A DNA stretch of 64,000 nucleotides from Burhinus oedicnemus (GCA_008921705.1 VFFE01007605.1:2952749-3016748), one strand, 5' to 3'; numbered from the stretch's first letter, positions 48,000-59,805 are shown. Translations and numbers: made by a program. Notes: generated from the sequence alone by a model not told the origin.

Positions 48000-50900
48000 T
48001 CTGTGTAAGAGCTTCAACGAAGTGGATAATTTGGATGGTGGCCTCCTTTCCCCCATGAATTCTGGTATGTGAGGTACCTCTCAGTAACAGGCAGTTGTGC
48101 GTTCTGCCTCGTGGCAGGCTGGCTTCTAGAAACTTGGTATTTCCAGGTATTTCAGCACCAGCATTTAGATACTTATCTCTCCTTACAAGTTTTTATATTT
48201 GTATTTGTATTTAAACAGCAGACAGACTGTCAGTAGGTTGTTGTTCGTGTGGATGCTCTTCCTAAAAGACAATTACAAAAGCAAACGGAACGATCAACGA
48301 TCGATCGCTCTGGGTTCATGGCTGGGATGTAGGAACAAAATGAGGCTAAATAGGGATGAGTCAATGCAGCGACAAAGTGCCTATTTATTGGTAAATAATG
48401 GCTGGCTGCCGTTGCCTGCTTCGAAGCCCGCATGCCCCCAAGGGGTTTGGCAAGCGGTGATGCAAACTGATGAGTCACGGTTTAGAACAATAGTTTCTTC
48501 ATGTGAAATGACTCAGGATAAAAGAAAAACAAGTTTTTCAAGAAGCTGAAGCTCATGAAGTTACAAAAAGGAATGAAATAACAGGACACCTTTAACCCTG
48601 TGTTGAAAGTATGAAATCTTTTTTTCTCAAGAGTAAGGCAGTGCTTGTGGTGGATGCCTGAGATCAGCGGATTAGATCGTGCCTGTTCTCAGTTAGCTTT
48701 CGGCTTTGGGAGCGTGCATGCAGATACCCCGAGCTAAAGAAGATGAATACCGTGTGTAAGAGCATTAAATATGATGTACATAACAGCATCCCACAGAACA
48801 TTGAATTGCGGTCATTTGTCTGCACCATCCTCCCTTATCCCTCTCTCTCTGTCCCGTTCCAGGTTGGTCCCGCTGAGTGGAGGGCAGCTGGGCTTTCCGG
48901 TGGGATGTGCGCGGGGTGGGAGCAGTCTGGGGCCGTGCGCGGTTGTACATGGCTGGAGTTCCCGTCCCACGTCTGCAGAAAATACTGCCCGACCTCTCCC
49001 CTTACCCTGCCACGGACCAAACAGCATCTTCCACGAACTAGAAGCTCTGCTAGGTGTGATGCTCTACAAATAACGTGTCCTCTTTATTATAGGTAACCCT
49101 GTTTCCTCCAGCAAGGGTGGAATATGTCGCTCTGTAGTTGCTGTGGCCCCACAAACATCCATTTTAGGTATTCGGTAGAGTTTTATTGCAGAAATTATCA
49201 CCTTAGCAATCTGAATGCAAACCTGTACCATTATTTTTTTTCAAGGATTAAATTAAATCAGAACAATGAGGTAAAGGGGAGGGCAAGCTACAGTCTGTCA
49301 ATAAAAACACTGTAATCAGATTAATCCAGCAAGCCAAAAAAAAAAAAAAGGTTTATTTCCTTTCTTGTGCCATATGTATTCATGTGATGAGTAGCGAATT
49401 TCCCAATACCCTCCCTCAGCCCTCCATGTCCTGCGCCTTGTTGAGTTGATCTGAAGAAGGAGAAAGCTCAGGTCTTGCCCAGGGCTGCTGGCATCTCCCC
49501 ACTACCCATGGCTTTTATTCAGAGTTCGAGTCTTCTTTTCAGCCAGCCATGTCCCTGGGAGGTTTCCTGCTCTCACTGCTTTCCATCCATAGGTGGCAGC
49601 AGGCTTTAAAATCTTTAACCTCTCAACACTGACGGGTTTTTTTGGAGCTCAGGGGGTTGTGCAATGATCTCCAGAACTTCAGTGCATGAAGAGGAATGAA
49701 TTATTTTCAAGGCACAAAACATCCTTTGCAGCTGTTCGCTGAATTGCTGTATGAAGACAAATCGCAGAAAATCAAACTCAGGGGTAAGAAAGGGCAGACG
49801 AATACCTATTTTGGGCAAACACACCCTTGCAATGAGCAGCGATTTTTGTCTGATAAGTTACCCAGGAAAAATGATGTGGTTAACAGCTTTCCCTTGCAAA
49901 AGCACGTGGATGCAAGAGGTCACATTTGTGATGCTGATTTAAGCCGCTTTGCTCAAATGTGGTTTCGCATTTTCTGTCTGTCTCTGCCTGCATTTTGGGG
50001 ATCTCTCCTCTCCCCTGTGGTGATGCTTGGCTGCTGTCTGGGTCAGCCTCAGGTGGCATCACCAAGTAAGCAGACTCGGCACGGTGGGGACACGGGGACA
50101 GCTTGGGGCAGGGCTGCACGTGGAGTATGATCTGCTCCATGGTGATGATAACCCCAGCTGCGAGGGGTGCTCAGGATCTTCGGCACTCTGGATCTCCATC
50201 CTGGGTGCCTCCAGCTCCAGCAGCATCCCACTGTGGCCGCCCCGGGCTTGGCAGTGCCGTGAGCCAGCCCCATCCCCAATCCCCTTCTGAGGATGGAGCA
50301 GGGAATGGATGAGGGTCAGCATCAAGCTGGCTCTATTCCCAGCAGTTTTAGGTTGCCTCCCCTGCTTGCGGGTCCCCACCAGAACTGCTCAGCACATCCC
50401 GGGGAGCTGGTGCACATGCCGAGCCGCGTGGTGCCTCTTTCTCTCCAGTTTGCCTTTTATTTTCCTGTGTCAGGCTCACCCAAGCAGATCAGACCGTGTT
50501 GACAAGGACAGGCCAAAAGCTGTGTCGGCTGCAGGCGGGGCTGGGAGGTCAGCGGGTTCCTTGCGAGGCAGGGTGAGGAAGGCACTTGTTTGGAGGAGGC
50601 AATGAGTCAGGGCTGCCTCCCAGGGTGGTTAATCAGGACTTTGTTAAAGCATGGCTGGGCCACTGTTGAGAAAAGCTCGGTGGCGGGTGCACGCTGCTGC
50701 ACAGGAGCAGCACTGGCTCAGGGTGAGGGAAAGCCTCCATATAAGTCATTATAATTCTCCTCCAAAATTAACCATTGCTTTAATCGAGTGAGAGATTCTT
50801 CTCTGCTTGCCCATTAGCTGATGAGGTGTTGCCGGAGGACTCACTCGGAAACCACAAAGGTGGCAGGATGTTTGACAGGCAGGAGAGCAACCCTAAGTGA

Positions 50901-51078
50901 AACCTTGCAAGCTGTACACAGCGCTTGTGAAAACTAAATAGTAATAAAATGGGTCATGCCTGTATGCACAGGGAGCTCCATGACTTGGCCAGGAGGGGAG
51001 GCAGCCTAAGGGGAAGGAGAAAGCCTGGGTTTATGTATAGACTTCCTGGGGCTGCCGGCTCCTCTGGGAGAGGGGGAC
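48000..51078. other. Intergenic sequence
   Basis: About 3 kb of GC-mixed sequence. The frames (for example plus 49696-50130 and minus 50059-50379) overlap on both strands and carry no recognised domain. No repeat family was recognised. Confidence 0.45.
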
Positions 51079-51765
51079 AATCACAGAATCACAGAATGGT
51101 CAGGGTTGGAAGGGACCTCTGGAGATCACCTAAACCAACCCCCCTGCCAAAGCAGGGTCACCTAGAGCAGGTTGCACAGGATGGCGTCCAGGCGGGGTTT
51201 GAATATCTCCAGAGGAGGAGAGTCCACCACCTCTCTGGGCAACCTGTTCCATTGCTCTGCCACCTTCACAGTAAAGAAGTTTTTACTCATTTTGAGCTGG
51301 AATTTCCTGTGTTCCAGTTTGTGCCTGTTGTCCCTTGTCCTGTTGCGGGGCACCACTGGAAAGAATCTGGCCCCATCCTCTTGCCACCCACCCTTTAGAT
51401 ATTGATAAGCATTGATGAGATCCCCTCTCAGTCTTCTCTTCTCCAGGCTGAACAGCCCCAGGTCTCTCAGCCTTTCCTCATCCTCTGATGAGTGCTCAAG
51501 TCCCCTGATCATCTTCATAGCCCTCCACTGGACTCTCTCCAGTAGTTCCTTGACTTTCTTGAACTGGGGAGCCCAGAACTGGACCCAGTACTCCAGATGT
51601 GGCCTCACCAGGGCAGAGCAGATGGGGAGGATGACCTCCCTCAACCTGCTGGCCACACTGGTTTTAATGCACCCCAGGATACCATTTGCCTTCTTGGCCA
51701 CAAGGGCACATGGCTGGCTCATGGGACAATACAGCATGTTCAGTTCAGCCACAGCAGATGCAGCA
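51079..51765 (-). mobile_element. CR1 LINE fragment, minus strand (RT C-terminus plus 3' end)
   Basis: The left end shows the inverted CR1 tail, two copies of the octamer (CACAGAAT) followed by GGTTGGAAGGGACC. To its right, the minus strand is open for 196 codons (51752-51162) with typical CR1 reverse transcriptase C-terminal blocks: [52 protein letters not shown]. It is 5'-truncated near 51765. The long intact frame suggests a fairly young copy. It is not a host gene. Confidence 0.93.
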
Positions 51766-51776
51766 AGTGAGCAGGA

Positions 51777-51968
51777 TCAGGCCCGGTGAGCAGAGGAGCT
51801 GGGAGAGGACGTGGTCTCCTCGCTGTCTCCTCCAGCAGAGAGGGAGCCCGTCCAGCTCTCTGCATGTGCCGGAGTGGACACTGTGCTCAGCTGCACCTCA
51901 GGGAATTGTTTCTTCTGGAGAACTGTAAATGAAGCCACGTTTCCATCTTCAGCCTTCACTTTCTGATC
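51777..51968 (-). CDS. Exon-like segment of an unidentified minus-strand gene
   Basis: Read on the minus strand, an excellent acceptor (CCTTTCCCCACAG) at 51969 is followed by a 63-codon frame beginning DQKVKAEDGNVASF and ending SSPSSSAHRA before TGA at 51779-51777. The end is rich in Ser, Thr and Glu, as in many disordered C-termini. An internal donor-like site (CCTGAG|GTGCAG) could end the exon earlier. It sits in the roughly 420 bp between two CR1 copies. I do not recognise the family. In human the next gene on this side of SAR1B is JADE2, which would run on this strand, but I cannot match the peptide to it. Chance remains possible. Confidence 0.25.
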   Translation of the reverse strand, partial: DQKVKAEDGNVASFTVLQKKQFPEVQLSTVSTPAHAESWTGSLSAGGDSEETTSSPSSSAHRA

Positions 51969-52184
51969 CTGTGGGGAAAGGTACATGCTGATTTGTATTT
52001 AACTTTTCCTAATAACATGCTGAAATACATGTTTTACACAGCTTGCTCCCACAAGGCAAGGAGGTGATTTCACTAGATGGGGGTGCAATGAAGGTGCCGC
52101 TGCTGGGACGTGGGGACCCTGCATCGGGATCGGAAGCTGCCACACTCCCTGGGCTGTTATCCCATGGTGCTGGCAAGCGGGACC

Positions 52185-53008
52185 TCACCATCAGAGGGAC
52201 CTGGACAGGCTGGATCAATGGGACGAGGCCAATGGTATGAGGTGCAACAAGGCCAAGTGCTGGGTCCTGCACTTGGGTCACCACAACCCCATGCAGCACT
52301 ACGGGCTTGGGGAAGAGTGGCTGGAAAGCTGCCAAGCGGAAAAGGACCTGGGGGTGGTGGTCAACAGCCAGCTGAATATGAGCCAGCAGTGTGCCCAGGT
52401 GGCCAACAGCATCTTGGCTTGTATCAGCAATAGTGTGGCCAGCAGGACGAGGGCAGTGATGGTCCCCCTGTACTCGGCACTGGTGAGGCCCCACCTCAAA
52501 TGCTGTTTTCAGTTTTGGGCCCCTCACAACAAGACAGACATTGAGGGGCTGGAGCGTGTCCAGAGAAGGGCAATGGAGCTGGTGAGGGGTCTGGAGCACA
52601 AATCTCCTGAGGAGCGGCTGAGGGAACTGGGGGTGTTCAGCCTGGAGAAAATAAGGAGGCTGAGGGGAGACCTTCTAGCTCTCTACAGCCACCTGAGAGG
52701 AGGGGGTAGTGAGGGGGGGTTGGTCTCTTCTCCCAAGTAACAAGCGATAGGACAGGAGGAAATGGCCTTAAGTTGCACCAGGGGAGGTTTAGATTGGATA
52801 TTAGGAACAATTTTTTCACCGAAAGGGTTGTCAGACATTGGAACAGGCTGCCCAGGGCAGTGGTGGAGTCGCCATCCCTGGAGGTGTTTAACAGACGGGC
52901 AGATGTGGTGCTGAGGGACATGGTTTAGTGGTGGGTTTGGCAGTGTTGGGTTGATGGTTGGACTCGATGATCTTAAAGGTCCCTTCCAACCTAGACGATT
53001 CTATGATC
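52185..53008 (+). mobile_element. CR1 LINE fragment, plus strand (RT C-terminus plus 3' end)
   Basis: Starts around CAGAGGGACCTGGACAGGCT and is open from 52237 to 52740, with CR1 blocks such as [35 protein letters not shown] and [19 protein letters not shown]. The frame then breaks, but homology runs to the 3' tail GGTCCCTTCCAACC ... GATTCTATGATC. Its 3' tail differs from that of the neighbouring minus-strand copy, so the two belong to different CR1 subfamilies. Confidence 0.93.
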
Positions 53009-54374
53009 CCCATGGCCCTTGCTCCATGGCAAAGCTCTGAAGTGAAGCACGATCGCTTGTTTACAGCCATTAGCTGGCATTGCAGGCAAAATTACCCCTA
53101 TTTTGACACCTCTCAGAAGCTAGCGGCGATGAGTGATGGCTCTTTCCGAGGAGCAGCAGCTCCGCTCAGGCTGCTGTTGACAGTTGCAGATGACAGGAAT
53201 ATGAGGGCTTAATTATTATATAATTAAGTTGAAGTGATCATCTTATGTCTGTTTAGTGTCTAACATAAAATGAGCTAGTGATCTTGGTCTAGTTTGCAGT
53301 GGACTTTGGTTAGAAACCACCAGCATGTGGGATGCGAGTGAGTGCTGGCATCCCGGAGGGGAAAGGGGGTCGGGGAGAGGGATCTTGCCGGGATGATGGA
53401 GGCTGCGTGGGAGACTGGGCTTCTCTGGTGTTCTACCCGGATTTAGGTGGCTTTTTCCCTTCCCCGCTTCAGGAAATCCCCAAGGGATAATATTCATGTC
53501 CAGATGACTGCGGGAACAGTGGTTCTTCATCCGTTGTAGCATAAAATGCAGATTTGTGCAGGATGCAGGAGTGTCGCTGTGCAGGCAGTGGCTGTCCTCG
53601 GAGCCGGTGGTCCTGCCTGGCCAGAGGTGGGAAGGTGGGGAAACCCTCAGCCTCCATCACCCTCACTGGTCCCCAGCACCCGGCAGGAGGGCTCCCAGTA
53701 CCCAGGAATATCAGCAAAAAGCAAAAATATTTGCAAAAAGCCACTATTCAAACCACCAGCTTCTTGGTAGCCCTCCAAAATCATGTTTCCTTGGAAGTAG
53801 AGTTCAGAGGGTGGTCCCTGGCCAGGATGAGCACCTGCCTTGGCCACATGTTATGACTGTAAAGGACATGAGTCAAGGCCTCTCTCTCTTTCCATGAGGA
53901 AGTGGAGTTTTCAACCTTAAGTTCTATGAATATAGTTTTTCCTGTAAGATATTCAAGGTAGTTGTGCCTGTAAGATACTCTCACAAGACTAAAAAACGTC
54001 TTAATTTCAGGTAAATGCAGATGCTGGCACTGGTGGGATGCTCAGCCGTAACACCTGAAAAGCTGCTGCACCCATAGGTGGGAGCTGCATAAGGAGACAT
54101 TCTTTAATCCAGCAGCCTCGGCACAGTTTTGCTTTTTGGTGGTTGTTGATGCCACCCGGCCTTCTTTTATTGTTTTTCTCTCAGCAAGAGCGGCATAGGA
54201 AATGTTAGAACAGGTGTTAGGCTGCGTTTGTGTTTTAAAGGCATTTCACATCGTGGTTCGCATCTGTCTTAGGAAAGCCAAAGAAGGGTACTGCAGGTTA
54301 TTGTGGGGAAATTTACAGTTTAAGCATCACACTTAATAGAAACCCCTTCTGCTCAGGCTTGGGCTATTACTGTA
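53009..54374. other. Intergenic sequence with a candidate conserved noncoding segment
   Basis: From about 53040 to 53290 there is complex, non-repetitive sequence containing a homeodomain-type inverted repeat (53208-53228). The remainder is unremarkable, with overlapping short frames on both strands. Confidence 0.4.
53208..53228. promoter_or_regulatory. Homeodomain-type inverted repeat
   Basis: A perfect 9-bp inverted repeat, CTTAATTAT / ATAATTAAG, separated by TAT. Each arm holds a TAATTA core, the classic homeodomain dimer geometry. It sits in an AT-rich island right of a CR1 copy. The function is inferred only. Confidence 0.35.
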
Positions 54375-54661
54375 TTATTCCCAGCCTCCATCTGTGCCTG
54401 CTGCTCCAATGTGCTGAGTGCCTGCAATTACTTCCAGAAGAAGTTCAGCCTCTGTTTGAAAGCACCCGTTTCCCTCTGGCTCGAGCTGGCCACGGCTTTC
54501 CTCCGAAAAAGGTCTCAAAGTGATTTTCGAGCTGCGTGACCCTGAGCTGGGGGATGCGACAGGTCCTGGGGGGGGCCCAGCTGCCGGGATGCTCTTTCCC
54601 CCGTAGGGCGGGTGATGCTCAGTCTCTACAGACTCTATATTTATTTGCACGATTTCTCTGC
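54375..54661 (-). CDS. Low-confidence exon-like open frame, minus strand
   Basis: After a possible acceptor (CATGTGGTTTAG) at 54662, the minus strand stays open for 95 codons to a TAA at 54377-54375. It includes ESVETEHHPPYGGKSIPAAG, KITLRPFSEESRGQLEPEG and TEAELLLEVIAGTQ. The composition is protein-like (Pro-, Ser- and Glu-rich), but no domain is recognised and the splice acceptor is poor. It could form part of the same unidentified minus-strand gene as the segments at 51.8 and 47.8 kb, or be chance. Confidence 0.15.
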
Positions 54662-54704
54662 CTAAACCACATGGGTAAGTAACTGCCACGCAGCTAAGCA
54701 GCAT

Positions 54705-55873
54705 TTGTACCTAACAAGAGCCCACAAATTTCAGTGTCTCCCCACCCTTCCCCTGCGGTTTGCTGCAACGTTTGCTGAAATAATGTTTAACGTGGAGCTC
54801 AATAAAAGTGCCGAAGCTGGGAGCCCCTCCATGTGCACGGTCGGCACTGTAACGGGTGATGGGACAGTTTCTTCAGCTGCTCCTAGGCTGTCCCAGGGGG
54901 ATGAAGCTGCTCTGCAGGTACTCAGTGTGATCCCCATGGCAGCTTCAAACCAGCCCAGTGGCACTGCGCTTCCCAAAAATGCTTTCCCTGGTGCTGGGAT
55001 GTCTGCCCAGAGGTGGCAGTGCCCAGGCTGGAACACACACCAGTGGTGTGTTCATCAGGACCTTTGCCAGTGACCTTGCTGGGCCTCGTATTTCTGCAGA
55101 AAGGAGCAATTCCCACATTCTCCTACCACGAAAGCCATTCTCCTGTGCACGGCCCCGTATCCCTCTGCGTCACTCCTGCTCCAGTCCATCCCGGGGGCAG
55201 CTGGACTGCGTGAGATGGAGTGAGCTGGAGCAAACGTGACCTGTAGCAGGCTGAGCATTGCTTTTTCTGAGGCTTTTATTTATTTGCAGATTTATTTTGC
55301 CAGGTTCAGCCCAGATCCCACTCACTGGCTTGCCGGGTGGTGAGCCACCAGGACAGATGCATGGGGACAACCCAGTGTCGTTTGGAGGAGCAGCAACGTC
55401 TCCGGTGCACTCTGCAGCGCGATGGCCTGTCTGCGGGACCGGAGTGCCGCTTTGCCATCAAATGAGACTTGAGAAGTTGTAAAAATTATTGCGGTAACAT
55501 CTTCACACTGTTTTCATCATTAAGCGAAGAGCACTGCACGCACAGAGCACGGGGAAGCTGACGGTCCTCAGGCTGCAGTGATGCTGAGCATCCTGGTGTG
55601 CCTTGTGGGGGGTTCTTGTCCCCATCCCCATCGCTGTCCTTGTCCCCATCCCTGCTGCTGGCGTGGGAAGGTGCTCAGCAGGGCTGTGGTGCCAGCGCAG
55701 AGCGGGTGTGCAGTGGCGAGGGGAAGCTCTCTTGGTGCAAAGCCCCTCTCCACCGCACCAGCCCCAACACAAACTGCGTGGAGAGCTGCGTGTAACTCGG
55801 GGAGGGGGGAGATGAGCCCGGGTTTTTTCTTTCTGAAGCCAGCTGGCCCAGATCAACCACCAAAAAAACAAAC

Positions 55874-55904
<31 letters not shown>

Positions 55905-57300
55905 GGCTGAAAAGCAGCATCCTTTCGAGCAGAGCCAGTGGCTGTTGAAAGTGGCGGCGGGGGGAGGAAGGAAGGAGGGGGCCAGGCGCTGCCGGGAAGC
56001 CAAACACGCTCATTTTGGCTGGCTCTCTTCAGCAGCGTGTGGGCAGAGCGCTGGGATCCTGTGTCTCGGTTGCAGAGATGACTCATGCGTTTCGCGGGGA
56101 AGATGATGGTGTCGGTGTCGCCGAGCGATGCCTTCCCCTTCCCCGGCTGAAGGTGCCAAAACTGCGCCGAGGGAGAGGATGGCCCTGGGGAGCAGAAAGG
56201 CTGAGCCCTGGCTGGGCCAGGCAGCGCCGCAGGCTCCTCGTCTCGGTTAGGAAGGAGGCGTTTTGTTCCCTGCCTTGATAATTTTGGACTTATAATTGCA
56301 CATGCCGGAGTGGGAGCCGGACATTCCCTGGTGCTGCTGAGCTGCACCGAACTGTGTCAGGGCTCAGCTGTGCGGGGCGCTGGTGTGGGGCAAAGCCAGC
56401 GTGCAGGCTGGGGAATTTGGGCCAGTCATTAGAGGAGCAGAGCTGGGGCTGGGTCGGCCGCAGCAGTGTTTCGGTCTGGGCTTTTCCTTTAGGTTTATAT
56501 TTGATGGTGTCACATGATGAAACCTAAATTCCTCCGCGGAGGAGGTGAGCCTGTCAGTCCTCTTGGCTCGGGTCGGGTTCAAGAGGATCCTAAAAGGGGC
56601 TGCAGCACTGGTGGGAGGCCAGAGGGGACTGGCTGTCGGGGGTCCCAGGCAGTGAGCCCCCTGCAGCATCCCCCCTGCTTCTGCTCCCGGCTGCGGGTGC
56701 AAGCCTCCCCCAGGTTTCGGTGTTTCAGGTCTGCCCACCCCCCTCCCCCCCAGCCGTGAGTTTCGTTCTGACTTTCAGGTTGGGATGAGTCAAAACCTCA
56801 GAGCAAAATGTAGAGGAAACTGCTGCCTGCGGCAGGGTTTCCGCTTGTGCCAGTTCGAGGGAGCGTCCTCAGGGGACACAGCCCTGCACCGGGTGCCATG
56901 TCCCACAGCGGGGACACAGCCCCGGCCCCACGTGCCTTCCCGGGAAGGGCAAAGAGGCGCAAAGCGAAGGGATGGAGATTTTGGGATGGTTTGTCAGTGA
57001 GACCTCTGCTCCTGCCGCTTACCTTCAGAGAGCTGCAAAAGCTTATTTGAGCTGGGTTTAGTCGATGGCTGAGTCTGGGCGACGTTTCAGTCGCTGCTGG
57101 GAGCTGACTCCTGGTTCTTTCCTGCCATTCAGTCCTGAGCTAATGCCTTACTTATTTACCCCAGAAGTACCACCCTTCAGATCCACGCAAGTCCCAGTCA
57201 GCAAACCTTTCCCTGCTCCCTGATTCCCTCATTTCCAACAAATACCTTTCATTGGTACGTACAGAAACCAAAAATGCAAAATGGGTTTGTAAAGGCATGA
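54705..57300. other. GC-rich intergenic sequence
   Basis: GC-rich sequence in which long frames occur on both strands through lack of stops. It contains a CAAA-type simple repeat at about 55860-55903 and short GTCCCCATCCC repeats near 55618-55655. No gene was supported. Confidence 0.45.
55860..55903 (+). repeat. (CAAA)n-type simple repeat
   Basis: Irregular repeats of CAAA and CAAAA ending in a run of A. Confidence 0.75.
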
Positions 57301-59762
57301 TGAATTCATTGCTGCAGGCCCCCGGCATCCCATCTCTTCTTCAGCGGCCAGCAAACACTACCTTCAGACTGGGAAATCGGCCGAAAGGTGACTTTTCGCG
57401 AGGGTCTGAGCACGTTTCCTTCTAGCTTGCAGGCAGCAATGCCCTTGCCTTGCTTGGCCACGCATTCGTTAGTGTAGGATAATTCTGTTTGCTCAAGCAG
57501 GCAGTGTTGTCCACTTAATTGTAAGGAGACGGGAATCCTTAGCCGTGCCAAAGATTTTATGAAAGTATAAAAAAAAGGCCAGCAAGCAGTCTTGTAAGCT
57601 GGTAAACGGCCCCTATTAGAGAGCAGAGAGTTACATGGAGGTTAATATTTCATTCGGGAAATAAATCTGCTCTTGCTCTATGCAGTCCATAAAAGCAGCC
57701 AGGCCCCAGGTACTCCCCGCAGATTAACAGTCCCCAGGTGCTGGGAATTTAGAAAAACCAGAGCCGTGAGGGTCAGGCTGAGGCATATCGGTGGCATATT
57801 GGTACCTGCCCTGCAGTATTTCACCTGCCCCCTAACAGACCCTGCAGCAGCAGCAGCTCCTGGTACCCATGCAAATTATCTGGTATCTCTAATTTCTCCT
57901 ACCTCCGGTGACCCCGAGTCTATACTGGGGCTCCAATCCCACCACTGAAGTCCCTAGTCTCTGCTAAAGCAGGAGGGGTCCCCACTGCAATTAATACAAC
58001 AGGCACCAGCACTGCCCTCCCCCTCTCCAGCTTCGCTTGTGCCCAGTCCCAGAGGAGCCGGGCTTGGCTTACGGTGAGGATGGGGCTGTTCCTTGGTGGT
58101 GTACTATCCCGAGGGTGACGTTTTCCCATTGGGTGTGTTGGTCTCTTCCTTCTGCACCCAGAAGGGAAAGCAGAGCACCATCAGTGCTGAAGAGAAACCA
58201 GAGAGGAAAGAAAGGGTGGGAGGGGGGAAAATCTATTGATTTATCCAGGTCATTTGCCCAGAAATGAAGGAACAAATATTTTTCAGCATCTTGTCCAGTC
58301 TCTGTTTTAGTTTTGCTGAATCTCAGGGCATTGGGTGTTTCTGCCAGGGGCTGCACCCATCCTACCCCTGAGCTTCCCTGCCTTTCACACCCTGTTCCAG
58401 TCCAAAACAACCTTCTCGGTGAAGTTTTCAGTCTTCAAAAATACATTTAATTTTCCTCTTAAGGCACCTTAGCCCAAATTTGCCTTCTCTTTCAAGAGGT
58501 TCAGAGGAAACCACCATGAAAGAAGAGCAAGTTTACCATTACTCTCCTGTTACTTACCACCAAACCCAAACGCAACCTTGCAAGCCGAGCTGCAGAAGGG
58601 ACGTTTCCACAGACTTCGCTGGGTTTCCTGGTGGTTTGGCGCATTGTGCCCTGCATTTAACGGGCTCTTTTCCAGCTTTCCTGCTGAGACGCTGTTGAGA
58701 CCCACAGGGGAGGTGGGCAGGAAGGGCTACAGCAATAAAAACACCCAGAGCCAACCGTTTTTTTCCCCTCGCAACTGCTATACTTGTCCCATGGGAAACA
58801 CTCCGTTATCTTTTCTCTCCATGTAGAACAGTCCTGAATACTCAGTGCATATTTGCCTTGTCCCATACACATGTTGCCATTTTTCATCCTTCTGTTATTA
58901 CAGATGCTGCAAAGGCAATAACCCTGAAATGTCGCAGCTGCAGATTTGTATCGCACAGATAAGATGATGTGGTTAAATAAGGAATCACTCAACATCTAAA
59001 TATGAGGTAAAAGACAACAAAATCTGCAAGAACAAGAAAAACACAGTGTACAGCACCTGCAGGGTTCACATCCCCTCTCAATCTGGGAAACTTTGAATGG
59101 CCTGAGCTAGATAAACTAATTTAACTGCCTTTTAAAGGGCTGGAAAGAGCTCAGCCTGGCCAGGCTTGGAGAGGAGAACATCCCTCTGAGGTTTAAAGCT
59201 GATCTCTGCTCCTTGCTTTGCTCCCAGCGGCATTCAGCGAGCCATTCCATGGAGATTTGTAAGGGACAGGCTGAACAAATTACTTTATAGGAAAGTTACT
59301 TGTCAGACATTTGCAGTCCCTGCTGAAGGACCATGTGGTGGGTCAGGTTTGCACCGTAGCTGGGCTTTCCAGGGGATGCCGGATGCTGTGCTGGGCTGTC
59401 AGTGGCATGCTGAGCACCCAGGCAGCTCTGCAGCTCCCAACCCAGCGTGGTTCCTGCTGCCCGTGCTGCTAAGGTGCTTTTCCCCAACACCCTACTGAAG
59501 CATCTCCCTCCTCTTCCTCGGAGAAGGTGATGGCCCAAGCAGCCACCACCCGCTTGGCTCTTGCTGGGCACTGCAGGAACAATTCATGCTCCAAAGAAAT
59601 TTTTGGTTTACCTGCAACCACTCGCCGATGCTGGGAGTAATCTATGTCAGCACTGCAGTTAAGTCTTTTCCCAGCTTGAGGGTGTCTTCAAGTGATAATT
59701 ATATTTAGTTACCACTGTAACACGTGCTGGTGGCTGGTTGCTCCCAAACCAGCTGCGTCCCC
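57301..59762. other. Intergenic sequence with a possible conserved noncoding segment
   Basis: The part at about 57540-57690 is AT-richer, non-repetitive and keeps no long frame. It has the texture of a conserved noncoding element, but that cannot be tested here. The rest is ordinary intergenic sequence. Confidence 0.35.
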
Positions 59763-59805
59763 GCTCCCTTCCATCCAGCTTCGCCTTTGCTGGATGGAAG
59801 GGAGC
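59763..59805. repeat. Perfect 17-bp inverted repeat (hairpin)
   Basis: Arms 59763-59779 (GCTCCCTTCCATCCAGC) and 59789-59805 are exact reverse complements around a 9-base loop TTCGCCTTT. This would be a stable stem in either strand of RNA. The stem is too short for a typical microRNA precursor, and no T run follows. Confidence 0.7.

Noticed and set aside
49696..50130. A 144-codon plus-strand frame
   Set aside because: A start and continuous codons are present but there is no recognisable family, and opposite-strand frames cover the same bases. Kept only as intergenic.
51162..51752. A 196-codon minus-strand frame as a host gene
   Set aside because: It is the C-terminal reverse transcriptase part of a CR1 element, followed by the CR1 3' tail.
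52237..52740. A 167-codon plus-strand frame as a host gene
   Set aside because: It is CR1 reverse transcriptase sequence ending in a CR1 tail.
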